Assembly (NCBI RefSeq): GCF_001411555.2
Contig: NC_049902.1
Coordinates: 11,909,888-11,973,887 of the forward strand
DNA: 64,000 bases
Direction of reading: 5' to 3'
Origin: Juglans regia
Lineage: Eukaryota > Streptophyta > Magnoliopsida > Fagales > Juglandaceae
Shown: positions 23,395 through 35,744 of the stretch, piece after piece
How the letters are laid out: every line of letters starts with the position of its first letter
How positions within the stretch are numbered: position 1 is the first letter of the stretch
The notes under the pieces: generated by a model
Seen by the model: the letters and a program-made list of their open reading frames with translations, nothing else
The model's database searches: none
What the model was told of the DNA's origin: nothing
Program-made: the position numbers and the translations under genes

Positions 23395-24300
23395 TGAAGC
23401 TGAAAAAAGATCCTGAGGTGGTGAGACCGGAGTCGAATAAGCCTGTTATTGTAGAGGCTGAAATAAGTAGGAGGTACCAACCTGTGGTTCCCTATCCTCA
23501 GAGATTGGCAGTTGGCCAAAAGAATAAATACCACATTGAGATCCATGAAATCTTCAAGCAAGTGAAGATTAATATTCCACTCTTGGAAGCCATACAAAAA
23601 GTTCCTTCATATGCAAAATTTTAGAAGGACTTATGCACGGTGAAGATGAGACTGAATGTAAAAAAGAAAGCTTTCCTAACAGAGCAAGTCAGTGTATTGA
23701 TAATGAACGAGACTCCTTAGAAGTTCGGTGATCCCGGCTCTCTCAAAATTTCCAGTATGATCGGTGAGTCACGCATTGGGAGAGCTCTACTTGATTTGGG
23801 GAGTATTGAGAACTTACTACCGTTCTCGGTATATGAGCAGCTGGGACTGGGGGAGCTGAAAAAGACCTCCATCATGCTACAGTTGGCTGATAGATCAGTC
23901 AACGTGCCAAGGGTATTGTTGAAGATGTGCTGGTCCAGGTAGAAAAATTTTACTATCCAGTAGATTTTGTAGTACTTGATATGCAACAATCAACCTCCAC
24001 TATTTACCATGCACCTGTCATTCTTGAGTGCCCATTTCTTGCTACCTCCAATGCATTGATTAATTGTCGAAGTGGAATACTGAAACTCACATTTGACAAT
24101 ATGACATTGGAAATGAATGTGTTCAACGCCTGCAAGATGCCTAGTGGATGCGATGATTTAGAGGTACATGCAGTTGATATGGTATATAATTTTGATATTT
24201 CAGAGTTGTTATCAGCATTTATTCCAAGAGTGCATTTGAGGATGATTCACAAGAACAATCTCAGACTTTTGTTGAGAAAATTCCTTTGTCATTAGAGTTG
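23395..24300 (+). pseudogene. Aspartic protease region, Athila-like
   Basis: PLLEAIQKVPSYAKF near 23580 is the segment preceding the protease. RALLDLGSIENLLPFSVYEQ at 23787-23845 is the active site; the family has ALLDLG(A/S)SVNLLPYSVY. QLADRSVNVPR comes next, and after a frameshift KFYYPVDFVVLDM. Stops at 23624 and 23942 break the frame. Confidence 0.8.
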
Positions 24301-24539
24301 ACAAATTCAGAGGAGTAGTTGACAGAAACAGACAGGCCTCCTCAGTTATCATATATGAGTTACATGAGCAGTTGGCATAGACTAGCCTTTGAAGCTCTTG
24401 ATTTACCGAAAGTCATGAAATCATCAGAAGAAGAAGTCCCCACACTGGAGTTGAAGCCACTACCCAAGGACTTGAAGTATATTTTTCTGGGCCCAGTTTA
24501 GGGCACGTTTCTGGTAATCATTTCCTCTCAGCTCACTTC

Positions 24540-25980
24540 AAAGTAAGAAGCAGAATTATTGGCAGTGCTGAGACAACATCGAGGAGTGATAGGCGGGACT
24601 ATCGTAGACATAAAGGGCATTGATCCTTCAATATGCACCCATAATATTTTTCTGGAAGAAGATGCGAGACCAACTCGTGATACACAGTGGAGGTTGAATC
24701 CCACCATGAAGGAGGTGCTGAAGCAAGAGGTGCTGAAGCAAAATGTGCTGAAATTATTAGCTGTGGGCATCATCTATCCTATCTCCGACAGCAGGTGGGT
24801 AAGTTCGACACAAGTAGTCCAAAAAAAATCTAGTTGAACTATTATTGAAAATGCCAATGGTGAATTGATTCCAACTAAGAAGCTAACGGGCTGGAGAATG
24901 TGTATCAACTACCGAAAATTGAATTCGGTTAGTCGAAAAGATAATTTCCCATTACCCTTCCTAGATCAGATTTTGGAAAAAGTAGCTGGTAATTCTTTTT
25001 ACTGCTTTTTGAATGGTTTTTCTGGCTATTTTCAAATTTCCATAACACCATAGGATCATGAGAAGATAACTTTCACTTACCCCTTTGGTACTTTTGCCTT
25101 TAGAAGAATGCCATTTGGTTTATGCAATGCACCTGCTACTTTTCAACGCTGTATGACGAGCATTTTTTTAACAAGCTTGATGACATGTGTGAAGTTTTTA
25201 TGGATGATTTTTCTATGTTTGACAAATCTTTTGATGTTTGTTTGAAAAATCTTGTTGCTGTTTTAAAAATATGTGAGGAGAAAAACATATTGTTGAATTG
25301 GGAGAAATGTCAATTCATGGTCATTAGTGGTTTAGTACTCGGACATTTGGTTTCTGAATGCTGCATAGAAGTTGACAAAGCCAAGATAGAATTGATATCT
25401 CAACTACCTATTCCTAAGACAGTGAAGGACATTAGTTCTTTACTTGGCCACGCTGGCTTCTATCGGCGTTTCATTCAAGGCTTTAGTACTATTGCAAAAC
25501 CACTATATACCTTATTGCAAAATGATACTGCTTTTGTTTGGACTAATGAGTGCCAACAAGCTTTTGAAACCTTGAAGGAACACTTAATAGTCATTTGAGA
25601 TTATGACTGACGCTAGTGATTTCGCTCTTGGTGTCGTTCTTGGCCAAAGAGTAGACAATAAGCCTTCGGTCATATATTATGCAAGTCAAACTTTAAATGA
25701 TACACAAAAAAATTATACCGCCACCGAGAAGGAGTTGCTAGCTATTGTGTTTGCCTTAGATAAATTTCGTTCTTACATTATTGGGTCTCTTGTTATCATT
25801 TTTACTGACCATTCTGCTCTTAAGTATTTGTTGGTGAATAAGGATGCTAAGCCCAGGTTAATTCGTTGGATTCTTTTGTTCCAAGAGTTCAATGTCACCA
25901 TAAAGGACAAGAAATGAGTCGAAAATATGGTGGTTGACCATCTCTCCAGATTACCACCAGCCTCCTTCCTCTTGATGATA
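24540..25980 (+). pseudogene. Reverse transcriptase and RNase H, Athila-like
   Basis: WRMCINYRKLNSVSRKDNFP at 24889-24948, FYCFLNGFSGYFQISI at 24998-25047 and RRMPFGLCNAPATFQRCM at 25102-25155 are RT landmarks. The catalytic box is FMDDFSMF (25197-25220), followed by HLVSECCIEVDKAKIELI and HAGFYRRFI. RNase H starts MTDASDFALGVVLGQR at 25603 and runs to a DHLSRL ending near 25957. Stops at about 24835, 25052, 25598 and 25917, plus frameshifts, make it non-functional. Confidence 0.85.
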
Positions 25981-26039
25981 GTTTTCTGGATGAGTAGTTA
26001 TTTGCAATTCAAAAAGCTCCCTGGTTTGCTGACATTGTC

Positions 26040-27285
26040 AACTATTTGGTGACTGAACAAATGCCCTATGAATGGTCCATCCAAGATAAGCGTCGATTCC
26101 TCTCAGAGGTAAGACATTTTTACTTTGATGATCCATGTCTTTTCAAATATTGTTCAAACCAATTGATTCGAAGATGCATTCCTGATGATGAGTTTTATTT
26201 TGTGTTGAGATTTTGTCATATGGGTGCATGTGGTGGTCATTTTTTAACAAAGCAACAGTTGCTAAAATTTTGCAAAGCGGTTTCTACTGGCCTTCCATGT
26301 TTAAAGATACTTACAATTTTTGTAAGACTTGTGAGTCTTGTCAAAAACTGGGATTCATTAGCGAAAGAAACATGATACCTCTTTCTGCTATTCTTACTTT
26401 AGAAAAATCTTTGACTGTTGGGGAATAGACTTCATGGGACCTTCTCCAGTTTCCTTTTGAAACACATATATTTTATTGGCTGTGGACTATGTTTCAAAAT
26501 GTGTTGAGGTCATTGATTGCAAAACAAATGAACATCGTGCTGTAATAAAATATTTAAAATCTCTATTTGCTCTTTCTGGCATGCCCAAAGACATAATTAG
26601 TGATGCGGGTTTTCACTTTTGCAACAAACTATTTTCTACACTCATGAGAAATATGGTATCACTCATCGCGTTTCCACCCCTTATCACCCTCAAACAAATG
26701 GGCAAGCTGAATTGGCAAACAGAAAAATCAAAATCATTTTGAAAAAAAATGTCAATCCTAATAGGAAAGACTGATCAATTAAGTTTCTTGATGCTTTGTG
26801 GGCTTATAAGACATCTTTTAAAACTAATCTAGGGATGTCTCCTTATCGATTAGTCTATGGTAAATCTTGTCATTTACTTGTTGTTATTCAACATCGAGCT
26901 CTTCGGGCTATAAAACATGTTAACATGTCACTTGATAAAACTTCAGGGTTGAGAAAATTGCAGATCAACGAATTGGATGAAGCTTGTCGAGATGCTTATG
27001 ATATAACCCAACTGGAAAAGGAACGAATGAAAAGTTAGCATGATAAAAAAAATTCATTCCAAGCAATTCACACTCGGCCATGAAGTACTTCTTTACAACT
27101 CTCGCTTATATATTTTTCCTGGCAAATTGAAATCTCGTTGGAATGGTCCCTATGTTATAACTAAAATTCATTCTCATGGGGTGGTGGAAATTTAGAATCC
27201 TAATAGTGGTACCCCTTTCACTATGAATAGTCAGCGCCTTCAACTTTTTATTCCAATGTATGATCCAAGTGAAACTCTTTCTGTC
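26040..27285 (+). pseudogene. Integrase, Athila-like
   Basis: The HHCC zinc finger region is split by a frameshift: a FCHMGACGGHF-type piece at about 26208-26240 is followed by FCKTCESCQKLG at 26318-26353. The core begins at GIDFMGPSPVSF, broken by stops. LLAVDYVSKCVEVIDCKTNE and [11 protein letters not shown] follow, then [20 protein letters not shown] at 26799-26858. C-terminal remnants reach the TAG at about 27285. An unconstrained stretch separates it from the 3' LTR. Confidence 0.8.
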
Positions 27286-27604
27286 TAGACACCTTGTGAT
27301 TTTTTAGTGCTGTTTCTTTGTTTATTTATATTTATTTCTTGTGTTGTTTGGTTTTTTATTTTTTTTTTTCTTTTACGTTGTTTGCTTCTCTTTACATTGC
27401 TTTTCTTCTCCGTTAAGCATTGAGGACATTGTATTGTTAAGTTGGGGGCAGGGAATTGCATTTGCAATCATGTATTTAAATTACTGTAATTTATTTTCCC
27501 TTGCACTTTTAATTCCAATTTATTTAAATTATGTCATTTAATTTCCTTGCTTATATCAGAATAGAGAGAAGTACACTGCAGGACTACTAAGCTGTGCCAA
27601 AACA

Positions 27605-27740
27605 AAATAAGGAGCCCATCACAGATCTACCTCAGTGGTAAGGGCGAACTTAGAAATGTGTGGGTTAGGCGCAAGGTCCTAACTTCGATTTCCCACTGTA
27701 CGAATCCATTCCAAAAACAAATTATATATATAAAAGGCAA
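27605..27740 (+). mobile_element. Possible tRNA-derived SINE fragment
   Basis: CTACCTCAGTGGTAAGGGC resembles a Pol III box A region, and TAACTTCGATTTCCC about 55 bp later resembles a weak box B. An (AT)-rich tail (ATTATATATATAAAA) follows. It lies between the Athila-like integrase and 3' LTR. No target duplication was fixed. Confidence 0.4.
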
Positions 27741-28165
27741 CTTAGTGAAATTTCTTAAGTAAAGGGCTAGACACAGTTGCCCAAACTTTGGGAGTCGGGA
27801 AGTTAATAAATAAATGAATGATCGGCTTTTAAACAATGTTGGTGTGAAAACTTCTAGACCCTTCCAGCTTTGATCAATCTTCAAGTGGAAAATCTTTAAA
27901 ATGCTCAGTGATGCTTTAAAAAAGAATTAAGGTGTAAGATTGTGAAATTCATAGAGTTTTGCCTCAATCCAATATGGAAAAGATACTTAGTCCCTCGAAG
28001 TTGCTTACATTGACCTGAATTTGTGAGAAGTAACATTACTGTGATTGAGAATTCAAGTTGGTTGGCTGGTGTGCTTATGTGCAAAATATTGCATGATAAC
28101 AATATTTTGTTCAATTCTTTTTCACTATTTTTGCTAAGAGACTAGCAAAACGCTAGTTGAGGGTG

Positions 28166-28685
28166 TGATTTAGCTGCATTATTGCATAATTTTGTATATC
28201 TATAATCAATATAATTTTAATTATTTTATCATTTTATTATTGATTTTATATGGAAAAATAGTTAAGAGGCATAAATCCAAGTTGTAATTTAAATTGATTA
28301 ATAACATAAGTTATGCTTAATTTTAGTACTTGTGATTTAATAATGTTTCTTCAAATGCACAACACACTTTTAATATTTTACTCTTCATTCTTTTTCTAAT
28401 TTTATTTCTGTCTTTAATTATTTATTTATTTTCTTTGTCTAGTATTATTTTTTGTTTATATTTATTTATTTATTTTTGTTTTGTTTTGTTTAGTCTAGTT
28501 TTATTTGATTTTTTTTTAGTCTACTTATTTATTTATTTTTGTTTTTTTTTTTCTCTAGTTTCCATGCACCTCCACGTTGCTATGATCCTCCACAGCTCCT
28601 CTATCACCATGGTCAGTAAGCCATCAATAGTGCCACCCATGCATGCTGCCTCCACATCCACAACAACAACCTCCACCCGATGCCC
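28166..28685 (+). repeat. 3' LTR (truncated) of the Athila-like element
   Basis: Preceded by a purine-rich GTTGAGGGTG that can serve as the polypurine tract. It begins TGATTTAGCTGCATTATTGC and matches the 5' copy up to CTCCACCCGATGCCC. It is cut off there by the TGTAATGCCCC edge of the next LTR. Confidence 0.75.
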
Positions 28686-29339
28686 TGTAATGCCCCGGTC
28701 CTGTTGGGGTCGGAGAGTTAGCCCTTAATACTTAATATTAACTTCAATAACACAACTATAAAATTCAGAAAACTCCATAAAATGTTAATCCATTTAATCC
28801 ACCCAAATATCTATATTCCTTCATAGGGACAACAAAGAAATTTTCAATAACATAAATTAAAAACTCTCCAAAACTCGAAATTATCCTTAACTCATCCAAT
28901 CAAAATACCAAAAAAAAAAAAAATCAATTTACTAACTACGACTCTCAAATAAGCCATTGTACCCTCAGACACTTATTCCACTACGATTATCACACCTTAC
29001 TAAAACTTCATACTCTTGTTCTACAGCTGGACCGTCAAAATTATCTGAAACATATATGGAGATAAAAGGTGAGTTATCAACAACTCAGTAAGTAGAGAGC
29101 ATATACTAGCATGTAAACATGAACATTTATAACATTCAATATGCAAACATATTTACTTTCAGAATGCATAAATAATATATTTACTTTCGAAATGCGTAAA
29201 CAAAACTTGGTATAAAAACACTAGAGCGAAATTTCCAAAAAGAAAAACTTATTTCCCAAAAAGAAAATCCATTGGCATATCTAAACTGAAACATTATAAT
29301 TATATCATCTTTTAGCATCACATCGGGACAAATACCAAG

Positions 29340-29511
29340 TTTAACCTCCGTGGTAGGGTTATAAACCATCATTATACCTGTGGTGGGCCGTATACCATGT
29401 TTCACTCCCGTGGTAGCGTTATAAACTACCATTATACCCGTGGCTGGGCCGTATTCCATGTTTCATCTCGTGGTAGGGTAATAAACCACCATTATACCTG
29501 TAGTTGGGCCT
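29340..29511 (+). repeat. Three ~60-bp tandem units
   Basis: Three copies carry CGTGGTAG(G/C)GTTATAAACYA, CCATTATACC and TGGGCCGTATWCCATGTTTC. They lie within the probable solo LTR. Confidence 0.75.
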
Positions 29512-30692
29512 TAACAGAAACAGAGCGGAACATCATCGGAATTAAATCACATTCATGTACAGAATTAGAACTTCACGCCAAGGTTTTCAGATGTCACATT
29601 ATATCAAAACAAAATATTGAATAGTTTTAGCTCATTTCACATGTTCAAAATAAACAGAATTGAAATATCTTCATTTATTTATAGCAAAAACTTTTAGAAT
29701 TTCATATTCGCTCTTTTTTCATAGTTCAGAAATAGAATGCACAAAATTAGCTCATGTCTACACCAGTCATGACAGAAAATACTTTTTCTTATATAGAATT
29801 TATGCATATGCAGAACAAACATCTGATTTCTTTTCAAAAACAAACATACTTATTTTCAAAGTCAACCTCATTTCATTTTATTTTAATGCAAGGTCTAGCA
29901 TAGGAACCCCGCTTACCTGGACTTCTTAGTTTTTTCAAAATTTATCTAAAAAATGTCGAACAATAACTAATCATCACCTATAAAATAGTCACGTAATTCT
30001 CGTAAATTTTCAATTAATCACATATTTCGATATTTCATCCTAAGCTTCTAAGATAACCTATTTAATTCCTCAAAACCTAAAATCTCATAACCTCAAATTA
30101 TAAATCATCGCTTTCTAAAATCATCAATATTGATTTAATAACTAAAACATTTAAAAGTCTGACCTATTTATTATTGAAAGCAAACATAAAGTTTAATACT
30201 GGATAATATAATTATCCCAAAATATTTTAAAATAAACCATAACTATTTTTTTGATAGACTAAATCATATCTAAAGTGTAAAAATAACATTACACCAATAT
30301 TGTTTACTCTTAAAATAAATCTTTACTTAATAATATGTTAAAATACTTAAGTGACTTTGTGTAATCATAATTATATAAGGGTGTACTAATACATAATAAA
30401 AGTTTAAAAACACATTAATATAACATGTAGTAAAGGGTATTTAAGGTAATTTTATTTAATTCTTTGTAAACCAACAAAACTTGCGTAAAACAAATAACTT
30501 GAATGATAGGGCTTACTCAAGGAGACATCACGCTGCAGCGTGCGACGTAGCGAGGGCTAGAAGCTTAGCGATGTAGAGGTGGTGATCTCGGCGGAGCACT
30601 GGAAGAGAGAGAGAGTGAGAGAGAGAAACACGGTGAGAGAGGGACAAAGTCATGATATAAAGAGTGACACACGGCGTGTGCATGGAGGTGTT

Positions 30693-30695
<3 letters not shown>

Positions 30696-30753
<58 letters not shown>
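30696..30753 (+). repeat. (GA)n microsatellite
   Basis: About 29 uninterrupted GA units. A looser GA-rich stretch precedes it at 30603-30650. Confidence 0.9.
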
Positions 30754-30756
<3 letters not shown>

Positions 30757-31066
30757 TTGAGGCAGTAGGGTGCAGATTAGTGGCTATGGTGGTGCTGATT
30801 CGTGGCCATGAATGAAGGTGGGGTGGTGGCAGTGGTTCACGGTGCCCTCCAAGAATACTCTATTTTTGGGAGATAAAACAAATAATTTTGACTTGGTAGA
30901 AGCGGTGGGTTGCTGTTTCCCGTGGATGTGGAAAGCGGTTCTGGTGGTTGGTCTGGGTGGATGTTTACAAGGGGTGGATGAACTGGATGGCAACTATGTG
31001 GAAGTGCTGGGGTGGCGCGGTAGTGCACGGTGCGGGCCTCATGCAAGCACGGGTTGCGTTGATTTC

Positions 31067-31166
31067 NNNNNNNNNNNNNNNNNNNNNNNNNNNNNNNNNN
31101 NNNNNNNNNNNNNNNNNNNNNNNNNNNNNNNNNNNNNNNNNNNNNNNNNNNNNNNNNNNNNNNNNN
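31067..31166. other. Assembly gap (100 N)
   Basis: Exactly 100 N bases, the conventional size for a gap of unknown length. Left and right sequence differ in style: GC-rich before and CA-rich with CAACACTTCA motifs after. The true distance and even the adjacency are therefore unknown. Confidence 0.98.
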
Positions 31167-32510
31167 GACATCATGCCTCTTCATAGACTACACAACTATC
31201 CCAACCAACATGACACTTCATACAATCTGTCCAACTACATAGCTTATCCCGACACTTCACTTGATCTATATGACATACAACCACATCATGGTTACGCCAC
31301 ATCCAATCACTTCACACAACACTTCAAACTACACGGTTCATCCCAACACTTCCAGTGGCATCCTGCCATTCCACAACTACACAACCCCATCACTTCACAA
31401 CACACTGCCACATCACCAACTACATCACACATCAAAATTCTACATTTAATCCTCGTCACTTCACACTACTTACAGCCACAACACTACACAATATTGGCCA
31501 ACACTTCAACCACACAGCCACATCACAACCTCACATCACAAACAACTCCGTTCACAGATTACAACACAGCACATTCACAACACCATTCCAGTATCAACTT
31601 CACAACAGTATAATTCTTAATGAAAAGGGATAGGAATTATACCATAGTGAGAGGCTGAAAGCTCGCGTTGCTTGCTACCTGGCATGGTCCGGCAGTGGCG
31701 GCTACGCATGTGCAAGGAGGGGCCGGTTAAGGCACAGTGGTACCTTTCGTGACCTAAAACAGGGGCTATTTTGGGTGGCTTGCAATAAGGGTTTCCTGTA
31801 CAGGGATAGTGGGGCACGGTGGTGGAGCTCGGGGCAGTATGAGGTAGCTGAGGCAGTAGTGGTCATGGGTGGTGGCTAGGCTGCCATGTATGGTGGTGGA
31901 AGGGGCTGAGGGAGGCATTGGCTCACCGCTGAAGGGGAAGGGAGATCTGGAGAGGGAGAAGCCAATAGATGGTCATGGGTGACTGAGGCTGTGGTTGGAG
32001 GCGGCTAGTGGAGGCTCACGGCGGCAGGGAGGCCACAGTAGTAAGAAAGCAAAGGAGAGAGTGAGAGGGGCATGGATTTGAGAGGACCGGGGTTGGGTTG
32101 CGGTGGTGGGTGTGGGTGTGGGGTGGTCGAGGTGAACTCGGTGGTGAGAAAAGTTAGGGATTTTGGGATTTAATCTCAACCCTTCATCTAGGGGTCCCCA
32201 GATTGATCTAACGGTGGAAATAAAACATTGAGATAAACTAACTACAATAAGAGGAATTAAAATAGAAATACAATGGGACTAATTTAAAACCCAACTTAAA
32301 TTCTAAAATATAATCTTTCATCATAAAATAAAATGATGAAGTTTACTAAATATTTTTAAGAGAAATAACATCATCTAAATAAGTAGAGTTTTTATATCTT
32401 GTAATATTACATAATATTACATAACATAAAATGATTTTATAAAACTACATCATTTTCAGGGCTTCACAATATAAAAAGACTCACTTGAAAATATGGGCTT
32501 GGTTCAATAA

Positions 32511-33425
32511 GGCTGCATTTAGTTCATAAACTCAGCTGAACTCAACTGAGTTCAGTCTAATTTTAAGCTGAATCTAACATCTAAACACTCAACTCTCAAA
32601 TTACTAAACTCATTACAACTTAAAACCTTCTTAGAGCATTCGCATTGGTCTATGCATATGCATATGCAAAATCACCTCTTTTGCATAACCACTTTGTCAT
32701 TTAAGCAAAATTTCCACATTAGCTTATGCATATTTGAGACAAAATAATAATAAAATATTATTATTTTATTATTATTAATTTTTTGCTAAAATCAATTTTT
32801 TTTAATATATATTTTGCAATTAGCATCCACTACATACATTTGACATTAATAATACAAATGCAATAATAAAAAATATAATTTTTTTAATATATTATATTAA
32901 AAATATAATAAAATGAAAAAAAAATATAAATATATTATAAGAATAAAATGAAAGTGCATGTGAATATTTGTTGTGTTGTTGAAGGAGGGAGAAAAAAAGG
33001 ATTGTGAGAGAGAGTGGGAGGAGAGAGAAATAATGATTAAAATATATTTTGTAGAGTGAATAGTAGTTATCCAAATTTAGATGAGCACTGTTCATAACTA
33101 ACTAAATATTTGGATATGCATAAGCCAATGTAGAGAATTTTAGGGTCATATTATGCAAATATGACTTTGCATATACATATGCATAGACCAATGTGGATGT
33201 TTTTAGACGTGAGACCCACAACCTTTTTCAACTCAAAACATCTTTATACGTGGGACCCATAACTTTTTTCAATTTCTCATAAAAAGTACTAAACTCATCT
33301 TAACATCCAAACACACTTTAAACTCAGTTTAGATGGACTCCACATAACTCTTTTTACTACTCAATTCACTATTATTCATAAAGAACTCAACTCAGCTCAG
33401 CTTAGCTTAACATCCAAACGCAGCC
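32511..33425. mobile_element. MITE with GGCTGC(A/G)TTT ends, interrupted by another MITE
   Basis: The left end reads GGCTGCATTTAGTTCATAAA. The right end, reverse-complemented, reads GGCTGCGTTTGGATGTTAAG. Both arms are rich in (G)CTCAACTCAGCT motifs and CATCCAAACAC. Without the inner insertion (32634-33202) it would be about 346 bp. Its right arm (33276-33425) matches 37656-37805. No clear target duplication was found. Confidence 0.65.
32634..33202. mobile_element. Nested MITE with TTA target duplication (PIF/Harbinger-like)
   Basis: The left end is GAGCATTCGCATTGGTCTAT and the right end reverse-complemented is AAACATCCACATTGGTCTAT, both continuing GCATATG(C/T)ATATGCAAA. This gives an inverted repeat of roughly 37 bp. 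Flanking TTA at 32631-32633 and 33203-33205 fits the 3-bp duplication of Tourist/PIF-Harbinger MITEs. The interior is AT-rich and non-coding. It sits inside the MITE at 32511-33425. Confidence 0.7.
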
Positions 33426-35744
33426 TATTACTAAAAATAACACATTTAAAATAAATTTGGACATTTAAATATTTCAAAAACTTTAAAACATTGGGCTTCA
33501 TTTAAAAATTATCTACAATATTTAAAACACAACTTCGGGATTTAAAACGCAAAGGCGAGACTCGTGACCAATCTAGAGAATTAGATCCCCATCCTAGTGT
33601 GCTTGAGGTCACTTGAGGTCAAGTACTGTTGAATCCATTGGTGTGGATTTTCCTTGGCTAGAAGGTATTCCGTAGTTGCCTTTGATGCAGAGATAAATAT
33701 AGTAATCATGGTAAAACTATTTTTTTTTTTAGAAGTAAATCATGGTAAAACTATAGAAAGGCCGAAGGTCCAGAATTGCATGCGTGCAGAGATCGAGTGG
33801 ATCGTTCGTAGTGTTGCAAGCTAGATTTAGCTAATACAAGGGGCTTATGAGTGTGTCTAAATTGGTTGTAACAAACCAAATTTATATAATGAATTTTAGG
33901 CGGCAACTTACACAAGGAGTGATTTTAGAATTTGAAGATGTTCTTCAAATGAGTTTCGACTTTGTTACCAAATTGTTGTGTTAATTATTTTTTTGTGATT
34001 TTTTTCATTGACTCAACCATTTTAGATAGTCCAGTAAAATTGAAAAGCACCTATTCACCTCCCCTCTAGGTGTTGTGTTAGATTAGAACCACTGATTTCT
34101 TAGAGGAGACATAGATCTACAGCTTCGTTCCCTTTCTCTTGCAAAGCCAAGTTTCTTAAGCTATAAAGGCGTACCCATATAGGAACATGCCATTATTTCG
34201 TCTCTTTCCCAGAAATATCACAAAAAGACCACCAAAACTAAGACACTCCCGGTCTAAAGAAGTCATGAGTAGCTGTATTTTTTTCTCATATTTTTATCTA
34301 GCTACATTCATGATATAAACCAAGCCAAGCAGCAGAACACTTATCATGGGAGACTGTAAGATAGATCTACTACATCATCATAAGGTATTCCTTGTTGAAG
34401 TTAATAAGGTAAATTTTCTGAATTTTGGCTGACAATTTTAAATGGAAGCTTGCTTTCCATCAATATCACCTCACGATGACTATATTATGAGGTCTGCTCC
34501 AAAATAACCACAGATAGAACATAAGAAAGCACAATCGAATAGATAAAACTGGAGAAAGACAACTTTTTAATATCAAGTATTACTTATATTTATTGACCAA
34601 GAATGCCTACCAATATGATGCCATAAGAGCTGTTGTTTCATCAGATTTGACAAGGATTAAAAATATGATATTCAACAATCTCCTCTGAGGTTACTAACGA
34701 TTATCTATCATAAGATAGACAGAACACGGAAAGGGTGAGAAAGAGTCAGAGAGGCGAATTTGCTTTAGATTATTGCATCTCAATGGCTGCACAGACTACA
34801 ATAATCAATCCCATTTATTTTTTATTTTTTATTATGATATAAACTTAGAAAGAAACAGATAAAAAGAAACTTAGAAAAGTCATCGCTCATCCCCTATAAT
34901 TATTGTTCAAGGATGCAAGTTCAACACTATCCTTATTTCAAAGGGAAGTAGAAGATAGTTTGATAGGAGCTTCCTGGAAAAATAGGACTCACCAGGCCAT
35001 GAGGCCACTAGAAAATAATAACTGAATGGGATAACAAGATGTGCACAGTAAGAGAGAACAAGTCCCCAAAGCTGGGCCATGTGTAGATCAGGCATTATTA
35101 TCGTACTAACCATCACATATCAAGATTTCACATCCAAATGAAGTAGTTAATTCCTCTCAACAATCTTATGATCTGTATAAAGCGGTCCAGCATATTAGAA
35201 TGTCGTCCCAATCAATGTCCAGAACCGTGACCAGATGGTTAGCACCTGATATTGCTAACTGTAAATCAAATTAGGATGTGGCTTTCAGTCGGTTTCATAT
35301 AGAATTGGTGCAAGAGTTATAATGCCTCGACCATTGTCTTCAAACAGAAAGATTCATAGCGGTTAATTACCTGCTTCCCAGCTTGTATGAAATGTACGAC
35401 AATCATTTGTTTAAATCGATTACGACTGTCCAAAACTGTAAATAATATCAACTATAAGAACTAAAATCAACTTCCAGTGCATTCTTATAAAAAAATGGTA
35501 ATTATTTTGGGCCAATTGGGTCAAGTTCCGACTGTTCTGTATGTTCAAACAGGGTTCTACAAAGAGACCAGCCCTAAAGAATACCTTAACTGGGATAATC
35601 AAGTATGCACATCAGGTGCAATCACAGAGAGAGAGAGAGCTGCTGTGTATCAAAAGCTCTCGTATTATAAAAAACAAATGAGACAGGAAAGTATACTAAC
35701 ATGGATTCCAGCGGCTAAAAACAGTGCAGCCAGTGAACAAAACT
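33426..35744. other. Intergenic DNA and 3' flank of mTERF
   Basis: No coding frame, RNA gene or transposon recognised. It presumably includes the mTERF 3' UTR next to 35744. A short GAGAGAGAGAG run is at 35627. Confidence 0.4.

Larger units (their letters stand above)
22213..28685 (+). mobile_element. Athila-like Ty3/gypsy retrotransposon, decayed
   Basis: LTR-like direct repeats (22213-22738 and 28166-28685) enclose plus-strand gag C-terminus, protease, RT, RNase H and integrase remnants in the standard Ty3/gypsy order. Family hallmarks are a YNPRWRNHPKFLWRN gag segment, a FMDDFSMF RT catalytic box and a DASDFALGVVLGQR RNase H start, which are of the Athila type. Many stops and frameshifts interrupt every domain. 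Full Athila elements are about 10-12 kb with LTRs over 1 kb. This copy lacks the gag N-terminus, the primer site and probably the inner part of both LTRs. Confidence 0.85.
28686..32468 (-). mobile_element. Probable solo LTR of a Tekay/Del-like element
   Basis: Read on the minus strand it starts TGTGAAGCCCTGAAAATGATG (32468) and ends GACCGGGGCATTACA (28686). Long chromovirus LTRs in plants have such TG...CA edges. The 3.8 kb have no gag or pol. They carry a 60-bp array, a long (GA) run, a GC-rich stretch (30.5-32.2 kb) and the assembly gap. The flanks (TGCCC left, ATATA right) do not form a target duplication, so the copy may have arisen by recombination or lost a partner. The left end truncates the Athila-like 3' LTR. 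Confidence 0.5.

Noticed and set aside
30837..31613. Frames running across the assembly gap
   Set aside because: They translate N bases and simple repeats; adjacency is unknown.
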